A stretch of DNA of 64,000 bases from Tricholoma matsutake (Eukaryota; Basidiomycota; Agaricomycetes; Agaricales; Tricholomataceae), in assembly GCA_026075535.2 (NCBI GenBank), contig AP026542.1, positions 5,580,001-5,644,000 of the forward strand, in the 5' to 3' direction. Shown piece by piece: positions 22,863 through 32,150 of this stretch. The translations under genes were made by a program, and so were the position numbers. Position 1 is the first letter of the stretch; each line of letters opens with the position of its first letter. A model generated the notes under the pieces. It was given only the letters and a program-made list of their open reading frames with translations, was not told where the DNA came from and did not search any database.

Positions 22863-22880
22863 AAATCAGGGTTTGCTGAT
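22863..22880. repeat. Right inverted repeat of the Plavaka element
   Basis: AAATCAGGGTTTGCTGAT, the exact inverse of the left repeat. It lies about 260 bp after the transposase stop. Subterminal CTACAGCTGTCTACA-type words precede it. Confidence 0.75.
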
Positions 22881-23361
22881 GTCAGCATAATAATCATAAA
22901 TTTTGCTATTCTTGTCGAGGCTCAAGCAATAAAGTTGACTCGAACGGATGTGGTCAAGAAGGTTTCCTATTTTAATTAGGCAATAGCACAGGTTGGGGTA
23001 ACCCATGTGGGTCATGGCTACGGGTATCTCCAGGTACGGGTATGGGTCGCACTTATGTCACCCGTGACCCGCACTTAACCCACCCTGTACATTTTTTTTT
23101 TTTTTTTGGATTAAGGATTTATTCCTTTTTTTAAAAGGGCACCTGAACACAATCCCCCAGAAGTAGGCTACACCTAAAGAACCCTCCTCATCGACAAGCA
23201 CCTGAACTGCTACCATGCCCTCTCAAGCTTGCAGGACTGGCTGATGCGCTTCCTCCCACTACGGTATTCTATACTTCCCGAGCCCGCATGAGCGCCGAGG
23301 CTTCCAGCTGTCAGCGAACTGCATAGTTGGTGTACGAACACAGGATCAATCACGGGAAGGC

Positions 23362-23883
23362 TTAACTTGTGCCTGTCGGAAAAGAAAAAACGATCGTGGT
23401 TAAACGAATGACTCTTGCCTTTACTCTGCAGTTCCGCCCCCCATCCCCCTCAACCGATACTCCCCCTGTTCCCCATCTATTCCTCCCACGGTATATACGT
23501 CCACGGTCCACCCCTTGCCGATGAAGTCCCAAGTCGAGTATGCCAATGCTCTCCCAATAGGGTGTAGGCCGTGCAGGGACAGTCCTATGATTGGCCATTG
23601 GCGACCTTCCACTATTGGTCTTCCTCCCCGAAGGTTGTAGGTCTCTACCCAATCGACAACAGATTGCACCCTTGACACAAGGCCAAGGTCTGCACTAAGC
23701 AGAGCTGGTGGCGGTACGTCGAGGCCTCGAAAATGGTGCCTGAGTCGCATTGAGGGTAAGATGGATAGCAGGGCATTCCTGCCGCCAGCAAGAGCATGTG
23801 GGGTCCACCACGCAAATCGTCGCGATGAACTCCGATAAGATAAAATGAAGGGGTAGTTTATAAAGGATGACGGCTCGAGCCAT
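23362..23883 (-). other. GC-rich open segment inside hAT, origin unknown
   Basis: Overlapping minus-strand frames (23421-23750 and 23695-23883) are open and of less biased composition than nearby repeats, with words such as VDWVETYNLRGGRPIVEGRQ and GRALAYSTWDFIGKGWTVD. I do not recognise them. The higher GC and coding-like texture could mark a captured host gene fragment. It may also be chance. Confidence 0.3.
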
Positions 23884-24039
23884 GAGAGAGGCCCGACAGT
23901 GATTAGTGAGGAGGTGTTAGGTAGAATAAAGCACAGTCATAGTGGGGGCACTGAATTCCCACGACCGGATGGTGGTGGTTAAAGATCAAGAAGCGGTGAC
24001 CCGCCCTGTATATGAGTTATGATTTTGGGCGCTCTATAT

Positions 24040-24680
24040 TATGGTAAGTTTCCATCTATTCCATATGATATTATATTCATTATAACTCTATTTGAGTCTC
24101 GTTCGAAGGTCCCAATAAGATGAGAGACCTGCATTCATTCATTACTTCACAATAGTGCTATCTTGTTGGGTAGGGGGGCTTGGTATGAGTATCTGGGATC
24201 TTAGTGAGTTCTCACTCATTTCATATGATCTTATACTTATTCTGACTCTATTTAGGTGTCGTCTGAAGGCCCCGATAAGACGAGAGGCATGCATCTATTC
24301 GTTAGTTCACAATAGCGGTATCTTGTTGGGTATGGGGGCTTGGTATGAGTATCTTGGATCTTAGTGAGTTTTCATTCATTTCATATGATCTTATACTTAT
24401 TCTGACTCTGATCAGGAGTCGTTCAATGGCCCCGAGGAGACGAGAGGCCTGCGTCCATCTGTTATTTCACAATACCATTATCTTGTTGGGTTACCGGGTA
24501 GGGGGTCTTTGGTATGAGTATCTCAGATCTTTGTGAGTTCTGATCTGTTTTGTATTTATCTTATACTCATTCTGACTCTAATTAGGTGTCGTTCGAAGGT
24601 CCAGATGAGACGAGAGGCATGTGTCTATTTGTTACTTCACAATAGTGCTATCTTGTTGGGTAGGGGGGCTTTGAGTGACA
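24040..24680 (+). repeat. Four tandem intron plus mini-exon units (~160 bp)
   Basis: Four head-to-tail units with landmarks spaced 160, 160 and 170 bp (CACAATA words near 24149, 24309, 24469 and 24639). Each unit has an intron-like part, GTATGAGT...TTAG, then an exon-like part, GTGTCGTTCGAAGGTCC...GGGGCTT of about 90 bp. Three units encode related peptides (APIRREACIYSLVHNS, APRRREACVHLLFHNT, VQMRREACVYLLLHNS). This appears to be internal amplification of one exon with its intron in the hAT transposase gene. Confidence 0.8.
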
Positions 24681-24774
24681 ACGAGTCAATCAAGACAATG
24701 TCTGATACTGAAAATACTAGTAACGTTTGTAATTCATCCTCACACCCATTTTTTTTCTAACAAACTGTAGACAT

Positions 24775-25246
24775 CTTCAAAACCATGGAATATATTCGAC
24801 ACCCTCCCCTCGTTAAGTGCCCCTGCACGTAAAGAGCTACGCAATGAACTGGACCGATATCTGTTGTTGGACCCGGAGATGGTGGACAATGTCATCATGT
24901 GGTGGCATGAGCGTCGATCGATGTATCCGTATCTCTCCTGCATGGCTTTGGATTACCTGACGATTCCAGGTATGTAATATGATTCTCATGCTCATTTTAA
25001 TTACTAACACATATTGCATTAGCAACTTCTGTTGATGTTGAATGTGTGTTCAGTCGTGGCCGGCTCGTTTTGTCCCATGTTCGGAGTCAGCTTTCTGCTC
25101 AATCAACGCATGCTTTAATTTGCTTGGGATCATGGAGTTTACAGGGATTGGTGAAGGATTCTGATGTTTTGGCAGTAGGGACTTTGAATGACATTGAGGG
25201 AGACAAGGAGCCACATCTCGAGGCTGGATGGGACCGTATTGATTAA
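24775..25246 (+). pseudogene. hAT transposase C-terminal dimerisation domain
   Basis: After an acceptor (CTAACAAACTGTAG) an exon reads RKELRNELDRYLLLDPEMVD, then VIMWWHERRSMYPYLSCMALDY and LTIP. An intron with GTATGTAATATG...CATTAG (24971-25022) precedes ATSVDVECVFSRGRLVLSHV and SAQSTHALICLGSW, with a stop at 25244-25246. This is the hAT family dimerisation region (Dimer_Tnp_hAT). The catalytic RNase H-like core and the BED zinc finger are missing, so the copy could not transpose on its own. ERVFS of the family is ECVFS here, another C/T change. Confidence 0.88.
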
Positions 25247-25559
25247 TAGTTTATGAGTTCTCAATAAATTACAGGATTTTATAGTACAACCCACGGTGTA
25301 TACCCGTACCCGTGGTGACCCGTGGATGAAAACCCATGGGTTGATGGGTAAATACCCTTGTGGGTCAGAGTACGGGTTAAATTTTGAACACCCGTGGGTT
25401 ACCCGTGCCATTGCCTAATTCCAATGCTAGGAACACTTCTGATCTGGCAATGTGGATCAACAGTGTTGTCATTACCCAAAGGAGGTGGAAACAGTCAAGA
25501 CCTGAAAAAGGCCATGTGCTACCTGGACAAGAGACTTCTCTTGGAGACAAAATATGAAT

Positions 25560-25860
25560 CTTGCCATCCAGGTGCGACTCTCCGAGGCCAGAGTACTATC
25601 AAGTGAATGACCAACCTGGTTGAACACAATAGGACGAGAAGAATAATCCATAAGTCCGTTGAACCCACTGCTACTGTCACATCATGTTGGGTATCCTTGG
25701 CCTTGAGCAAGCTTTTAACTTCTGCCAAAATTGTGGCAGTAGTCAAAGCATGTTGATTGCAGAAGCCAGCATGTACCCAAACACTGCAAGAGATGCCGGG
25801 GAACAGCTGGGCATCCAGGGGAAGTTGAAATGTTTGTGCATCTATTGTGACAGACACCAA
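25560..25860 (-). pseudogene. Class 3 lipase fragment
   Basis: The frame encodes DAQLFPGISCSVWVHAGFCN and QHALTTATILAEVKSLLKAK, closely parallel to exon 4 of the lipase at 11.6 kb (DPALFPGVSSSVKVHNGFRN). An intron with GTGGGTTC...AACCAG near 25615-25665 leads to VGHSLDSTLA, the nucleophile elbow with Gly-Gly replaced by Asp-Ser. The signal peptide exon, the Asp and His parts of the triad and the C-terminus are absent. It is a decayed paralogue, not a rearranged part of the intact gene, since that gene keeps all exons. Confidence 0.8.
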
Positions 25861-26978
25861 CCCAACACGTTGGCACAGTGTTACTCAGTGAAAGAGGTGA
25901 TTAGCCACAATCATAGTATTTTTTTGGGGGGAGTACAAATGCATCATGTAGGATCTGGAAGTCCAGAGCTGTTGTTTATTGAATGTCATGAATGGATACA
26001 TTAACGTTCTTCAGCTGCAACAACAGTAGCATTGAAAGGACATGGGTCCATTTTCTCAAAAGTGTTTCTTCCATGGAGTGAATGCAAACGACATCCAATA
26101 GGTTTCCCCTTAGTGCAGGAATTCCCCCATCAGGTTCCACAAATTCATAGCATGGATGTGGTTTTGCAGAACTGTGTAATCAATCTAGCATCAGACTTCA
26201 GTATTTCAAAAAGGAAGTGCTCAGCACTCAGCCTCAACACCTGTCCAACATGCTGCAATCAACCAGCTGAGCAATTCTTAATTACTGACTCTCCCTACAT
26301 GGATCCATGGGATCACTGGCATTCTTTCTTGTGTCCAAAAATGTCACTGTGTAAGTAATAAGTCTATGCTGGTATATAGGACATTCCAAAATTGGCACTT
26401 CACTTCCACATTTGAAGAGAGAAGAATCATGCTGATGGAAGACATTGCGCAGCAGACCCAGTTCCTTGAGGACTAGGTAAGGAGCATCATTATTGCCATC
26501 TGCATATTCATTCAGACTAGCAGGGATGATATGATATCCCAGTGGGAGAAGTAACCTATTCACTCTCACTACTTACCCGACTTCTTCAAGATCCCATTGA
26601 GGTAGTTGTCATCAAAGTTGAAATAGAAGGGACATGGAAGAAACTCGTGGTCCTGTGAGTGGCGTGTGGCATTGCTATGTTGTTGTAAATGCAGGTTCCA
26701 GGGGTAAGGAGTATTTTCAGAGGCCTCTGCGCCTATCAAATGCATTTCCACATTCTTATCAACAAATCACCTTCCATTTTCAGTGTGCTGCTCATGTACT
26801 GTCTTCAACATGGTGCTACCATTTAGTAGCCGATGCTGTGTTGAAGGAGGATTGGTATGTGAAACAGTCTCACTCAGCATTCTTGCTTCCTCCTCTCATC
26901 ACTTATATGTGGCTTTGCCCATCTTTTTTGTGCCTATCAGTTCCCTATCATTCACCATCAACTTCTTATCTTGTCATC
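25861..26978. other. Unassigned region
   Basis: Several 60-110 codon frames on both strands have no recognisable motif. The minus strand reads ILKKSGK near 26570 and then LPLGYHIIPASLNEYADGNN further down, separated by a 21-bp GT..AG segment that is too short to be an intron. This could be a decayed gene; I cannot name it. The 3' end lies upstream of the start codon at 26979. Confidence 0.3.
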
Positions 26979-27069
26979 ATGGCTAATCAATATGACAAGG
27001 ATGAGCTTAATACCAAAGCCATCCATGCAGTTGCAGAGAAGTGTGACATTCTTGTCAATCAGGTTGTAA
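26979..27069 (+). pseudogene. Unknown transposon-associated ORF, 5' part
   Basis: An ATG opens the frame MANQYDKDELNTKAIHAVAE, then KCDILVNQVV, cut at the TGTAA target site of family B. Removing that element with one TGTAA copy continues the frame as IGEISQETFYSCLHDTGILP from 40905. N-termini of this type (polar start, then GxxSxEEFYxxL...GI.P.AA.DY) recur, as I recall, in multicopy Agaricomycete ORFs. Function is unknown. Confidence 0.7.
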
Positions 27070-27324
27070 TGTAAGCCTGGCTTACATCATCTTATGACAC
27101 TTGTTTGTACATGGACCTTATATACTACCAGATATAGACAATCATTCCTTCTTCCCTTCCCCCACTTACTCACTTCCCTTATTACACTGCTTTTGTATAA
27201 TCTTGCTTCTAATTACATGACATTGTCTTGTTATATCACATGTTTAGTTGTGAGTTCTTCTGTTTCTTGACTCTTTTTCCTCTATCTCTAGTGTTGCCTG
27301 TCCCCAATAGGGGATAGGCTTCCA
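27070..27324 (+). repeat. Family B LTR in inverted orientation
   Basis: A complete 255-bp LTR in plus orientation (TGTAAGCC...GGCTTCCA), opposite to the rest of the element and directly flanked by the left TGTAA. It is followed by CTT, the first three bases found just inside the 5' LTR at the other end, and then by the truncated minus LTR. With the latter it forms a near-perfect palindrome with 239-bp arms and a 19-nt centre. Confidence 0.9.
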
Positions 27325-27327
27325 CTT

Positions 27328-27566
27328 ATTGGGGACAGGCAACACTAGAGATAGAGGAAAAAGAGTTGAGAAACAGAAGAACTCACAACTAAACATGCAA
27401 TATAACAAGACAACATTGTGTAATTAGAAGCGAGATTATACAAAAGCAGTGTAATAAGGGAAGTGAGTAAGTGGGGGAAGGGAAGAAGGAACGATTGTCT
27501 ATATCTGGTAGTATATAAGGTCCATGTACAAACAAGTGTCATGAGATGATGTAAGCTAGGCTTACA
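27328..27566 (-). repeat. Family B 3' LTR, 16 bases short
   Basis: Matches the right LTR from its 17th base. The outer bases TGGAAGCCTATCCCCT are missing. It is followed by a sense-strand polypurine tract, AAGGGTGGGAGAG (27567-27579), which marks it as the true 3' LTR. Confidence 0.9.
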
Positions 27567-27804
27567 CTCTCCCACCCTTAGAAAAATGTATTGGTTAGTG
27601 TAGTTAACAAAATTCAACCCAATATCAACCAGCAACAACAGGTGCATTGAAAAACCCAGTGGGAAAAAGCTACTGTGTTCCCTCTGCCTTATCAGCCTTC
27701 CAGTGGTGTAGTGCCTTGCAGTTTTCAAGTTCCCATTGTGGAAGCCAGAGATTGTCATCTTTGGAGTATCCTGACCACTGTACCAGGTATTAATATCCTC
27801 GGCC

Positions 27805-29106
27805 TCATTTCCTCTCATCAATGATCTTCTCAACGTGGTATTCTTCCAGGCCATCGGCTGTCATCAGCGGGCCAGGTTGCTCCAGTTCATGGGAAGGAAA
27901 TAGCTCTGCATTGTTCTCTATGTGCTGCTTTAGGATGGAGGCATGGTATGTGGGGAACACATTAGGGGAGTTTGGCATATGGAGAGTGTATGAAGACATC
28001 TCGGGAAATGCTTTGGTCACAGTGAAGGGACTGTCGTAGTGTGGAAAAAATTTTGCTACCCTGGACTTGTCACCAGCTTTGAATTCTTGGCAGCAATTAA
28101 GGGTCATGAGCATTACTTTGTCACCAATGAGGTATGTGTCCTCATTACCATGTGATTTATTTGCAAAGAATGCCTGCATTACTTTCATGCCAAGCAAGGC
28201 ATCTTTTGCTTCATTTACATCGTTCTCTATTTGGGAGATTATGCTCTGAGCAGCTACATCTTCCGGAGCATCTTCTGGAATTGACCCTGGCACCAGGGGA
28301 GGGATGACTTGTGGGCTGTGACCCACATGAATTTGGAATCCCAAGAATCATGTCAATGCATTTATTGAATTCATCATGTGGAAGCAGATGATGGGTAGAG
28401 CTTGTGCCCATCCTTTTTGGTTACGTTTGACATGGAAACACACATATTGGTTCAAAGTTTTGTTTGTGTGCTCACTTGCACCATTGGTCTGAGGGTGGTA
28501 CGCAGTGGACATTTTCAGATGGGCACCAGTTAGAGTGTGCAAGGTCTTCCAGAACTTTGACATGAACAACTTGTCATGGTCAGAGATGAGCTCAAGTAGT
28601 AAGCCATTTTCACAGTACCATTCATTAAAGAACACCAGTGCAAGTTTTGGTGCTGTCATATCAGTTTGAGTAGGAATCAGATGGATGTCAGAACCAAGTC
28701 TATCCATTATTGTGAGAATGCAATTGCAATTTTCATCTTTGGGGAGAGGTCCCATGAAATCTAGACACATGGAGTCACCGCATTTTTCAGGGATGGGGAG
28801 TGGATGTAATGATGCTTTTGATTTCGAAGTGCTTCTCTTGTTGCATTGGCAATCTGCACCTAAATGTCCAAGCAAGTCATGTGCAAGCCTGAACAGGTCC
28901 TCACGAAGGTGTTTAAAGTGAGGAATCACCAGGTGGTCTCCCAAGTACCATAGGTTGTTGCTTTTATGAATGCCAGACATGCTGTGAGCTACATTGTCCA
29001 GCTTCTGACAGAATTCATCATGTTTATACCCTTCATGTACATCGTTCAGGAAAGTTTCATCAGCGCTAATTGTTAGGATTGTATTACAGGAGTTTGATTG
29101 CCTCAA
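27805..29106 (-). pseudogene. Family B integrase and chromodomain start
   Basis: The frame from 29106 has HDLLGHLGADCQCNKRST, the DDE core with MCLDFMGPLP and LISDHDKLF, then YHPQTNGASEHTNKTLNQ. The HHCC zinc region is collapsed: the two His of the finger and the intervening ~30 residues are missing between GHLGAD and CQCN. A stop near 28348 separates the second frame, which carries the C-terminal domain (DKVMLMTLN, NVFPTYHASILKQH) and the chromodomain start EEYHVEKIIDERK. The rest of the chromodomain is out of frame (WYSGQDT near 27780). Confidence 0.88.
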
Positions 29107-29118
29107 CCAGCAGTCCCA

Positions 29119-30207
29119 TCAAAAGGGAGAGTCAGCTACATCCACATCTTCAAGTGGTTCATCAGGTGTGTTGGCAGGCAAACAAGACAATGTGTCGGCA
29201 ATGGTGTTATCTTCCCTGCAGATGTAACATATTGTCATGTCAAATTGGTATAAGTGTTCCATCCACTGGGCCTGTTGCTGCGACAAATATTTTTGTGTAT
29301 CAAAATTCTGTAGAGTGTGATGATCTATATAAACAGTGAAATGGCTTCCTAAAAGGTCAGACCACCACTTTTTCAGTTCATGGATGATCACTAACATTTC
29401 TTTCTCATGTACAGGGTAATTTTTTTGAGCATCTTTTAGTTGCATAGAGTCAAATGCCACTGGCCAGACAGATTCCCAAGTTGGTCCCCAACTGAGAACA
29501 GCACCTGCCCACCAATCACTTGTGTCACAAGTTACAAAGATTTTGTTGCTTCCAGGCATAGTATGATCAATCACCGTTAAGCATTCTCACCTGACCACAA
29601 GCACTTTTATAGACTCAAACACAATTTGGTGTGTCGTGCTCCAAGTGGGAAATTTTTTTTTGCACTCTTTGTTGTCAAAGGTGTCAGAATGCTGGTGTGA
29701 TCTGCCAGATGGGGTAGAAAAGTAGCAATATATCAGACAAGTCCCAAGAAACTGCATACATCACTTGCAGATTTTTGGGCTGGCCAATTTAGGATCTTGT
29801 CCACTTTTGAAGTGCAGGCCTCAATGCCCTGTTGGGAGATGCGGTGGCCCAGGAACAGTAGTTCCATCAAATAAAATTTAGATTTATTTGTGTTACAGTA
29901 CAGGCGAGCATTTTGTAATGCATCCATTATTTGTAGAATATGTTGTGTGTGCTCCTTGAGAGAGTTAGACCAGATAATAATATCATCTAGGTAAATATGA
30001 GCAAAGATTCCTAGGAATTGGCATAGGGTGGCCATCACATGTCACTGGTGTATGGGTGGCATGTTCCATAATCCCTGCGGCATTATGGTCCATTTGTATA
30101 GATCTAGTGGTGTAGTTACAGCTGTCAATGGGATGCTTTTTGGGTCCATTTTGGTATGGAAGAAGCTATCTGTCATGTCAAGTTTACTCCAAATTTTTCC
30201 TTGCCCA
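29119..30207 (-). pseudogene. Family B RT (C-terminal part) and RNase H
   Basis: Starts right at the element 2 junction with GQGKIWSKLDMTDSFFHTKM, continues with TIMPQGLWNMPPIHQ, then, after a frame break, with IYLDDIIIWS (intact catalytic YxDD). RNase H carries VTCDTSDWWAGAVLS, NYPVHEKEMLVIIHEL and the ADTLS end. Stops near 29580-29730 separate RT from RNase H. The N-terminal third of RT lies beyond element 2 at 37656-37946. Confidence 0.9.
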
Positions 30208-30212
30208 GCATC

Positions 30213-30630
30213 TATAAGGGCAACCTCAGCCTCTAGCAAAGGGAAATCTGAAGTTAAAATTATACTACATATTACAGGGATTGGGGGCACACCTAGCAAA
30301 GGGAAATCTGAAGAGAAAACTCTAAGGATGCCTTTGCCAATGCCCAGTATATGTGAAGATGGCAAAAATCAAATAATAATCTAAAAATAGAAAAGGCGGA
30401 GATGGGCAGATCAAGGCCACCAAATGACATCATACCAAGGGGTGGATGTCAGAAGGGGTGCTCTGCCTCTAAATATAAAACTGTCAACATGCACAGATGT
30501 GATAGAAAGGGAAATTAGTAATAAAATCCAGAAAAATCATAAGAATAGAAGGAAATGAAGTGAGGGAAAATATAGAATGAATGTAAAAAATAGGAGAAAC
30601 ACACAGGGCACCCCCCCTAGTCCCCTTACA
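30213..30630 (-). repeat. Family A element 2, 3' LTR
   Basis: 418 bp, TATAAGGG to CCCCTTACA. It carries subfamily bases such as CCTCAGCC and GGGATTGGGGG, unlike element 1. The adjoining sense strand has the GAGAGGGGGTGA polypurine tract. Confidence 0.95.
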
Positions 30631-30665
30631 TCACCCCCTCTCTAAGATGCATCGCCCTGATGCAT

Positions 30666-32150
30666 TCAAAATTGCATACAACCAAAGTCAGTGACTTGAA
30701 TGTGATGCGGTGCAGCAGTGTGCTGTCGGTGGAATTCCTTGACTAACCGAGGGGCATTCACATCGGACTCTTCAACCCATGAGTTCTCCTCATACCCATA
30801 ACCCTTCCAATGCACCAAATACTGAAGTTTTCCTCGACACAACCAGCTGACCAAGATTGACTTGACTTCATATTGGGGTTCTCCCTTGATCACTGTAGGC
30901 AGTGGTGGTGGACATGAATGGCATCCTGGGAATGGATCTGGGGGAGCTGGAAGGAGTTTGACAACATGGAAGACTGGGTGGAGTCTGGATATGGAGGCTG
31001 GGAGACATAGACAATAGGCATGCATTCCAACACACTTGACAAAGGGGAAAGGTCCCAGGAAGTGATGAGTGAGTTTCTTGGATGGATGCATAGTGGAGAT
31101 GTCACTTGGAGTCAAGATAAACTTGATCACCAACCTTGCACTGAGGGGTCGGAGAATGGTGTTGGTTGTAAAAGTGCGCCATGTCATTCTTCACCTTTGC
31201 TAAGGCTGCCTTTGCCTCCTCCAAGCTATCCCGCATGCATTCTGTGAACTTATTCACCATCTCGATGTGTGAGGGAGTTTGGTGAGGTTCAAATCCCATG
31301 CGTGGATGTCGTCCAGTGTCTAAGAGGAAAGGGGTCTGTTGAATGGAAGCATGGACATGGTTGTTGTATCCAAACTCGGCCAAGGGGAGAAGATTGTCCC
31401 AATTGTCCTGGCACTCATTGACGAAGATGCAGATGTACTGCTCCAGTTCCTGGTTGACTTGCTCAGTCTGGCTGTCAGTTTGTGGGTGATAAGCGGTCAA
31501 AGCAAGGAGTTTGATCCCAGAAGTTGGTACAGCTTGCAAGTGAACTCTGCCATGAACTGAGGGCCACAGTCAGAGAGGAAAGCGCCAGGAAGTCCATGTA
31601 ATTTCCACACATGGTGGAGATAGAGTCAGGCGGTACCCAGGGCACTGACAGTAGTGTGAGTGGGAATGAAGTGAGCATGTTTTCTCACTGAATCAACTGT
31701 GCACATCACTGCATCAAACCCATTCAACTCTGGCAACTCCACACAAAGTCGACACTGACAACATCCCAACAACTCTCTGGAACAGGAAGAGGGTGTAGCT
31801 CACCTATGGGTTTGCGACAAGGAATCTTGGTGCATAAGCAAAGGTCACAAGTGCAACAATACTGACCAATTAGTCGTGACATTTGTGGCCACCAATAATT
31901 CTGTGAGGTGAGCTCTAAGGTCTTCCAGTGTCCAGGATGACCAGCAATCTGTGAGTCATGGTGTTGAGATATGATGTGCCAGTGAAGGTCTGGGTCATTG
32001 GGGACGTAGATGTGATCCCTGAAATACAACAAGTCCTCTTTTTCAGCCCACTCTGCTGCACACAAGGAAAGGGTGGATCTCTTCCTCAGTTCTTTAACAG
32101 CTTGAGCAACAACATCCTCATGTGAACTGCTATGGTTTGCATGATGAATG
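30666..32150 (-). pseudogene. Element 2 integrase with chromodomain
   Basis: The zinc region (HIISQHHDSQIAGHPGHW, CTCDLC) is at the end of the 31724-32497 frame. The core is then split: SVDFVWSCQS shows a frameshift just after the first catalytic Asp, caused by one missing base near 31740. The C-terminal frame (31102-31539) has YHPQTDSQTEQVNQELEQ, and 30666-31187 carries the chromodomain with VHWKGYGYEENSWVEES. At least three breaks, so no functional integrase. Confidence 0.9.

Larger units (their letters stand above)
16078..22880 (+). mobile_element. Plavaka-type DNA transposon (degenerate)
   Basis: An exact 18-bp inverted repeat, ATCAGCAAACCCTGATTT, lies at 16078-16095 and 22863-22880. Subterminal variants of CAGCTGTCTGCACAG occur inside both ends. 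Between them are a Plavaka transposase on the plus strand and a multi-exon gene on the minus strand, divergent from it. The 3-mers GTC flank both sides if one T at the left is ignored, so the exact termini and target duplication are uncertain. The element is about 6.8 kb and inactive. Confidence 0.7.
22977..25417 (+). mobile_element. Deleted hAT transposon
   Basis: Ends TAGGCAATAGCAC and, inverted, TAGGCAATGGCAC are followed by GGGTAACCC-rich subterminal repeats. Flanking 8-mers ATTTTAAT (22969-22976) and ATTCCAAT (25418-25425) match at six of eight bases, and both differences are C/T. This is the hAT target-site length. Only the C-terminal exons of the transposase survive; upstream of them lie a four-copy intron/exon repeat and a GC-richer segment of unknown origin. 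Confidence 0.85.

Noticed and set aside
24100..24115. GTTCGAAGGTCC as a tRNA B-box (also near 24590)
   Set aside because: No A-box, acceptor stem or cloverleaf can be folded around it; it is part of the four-unit repeat exon.
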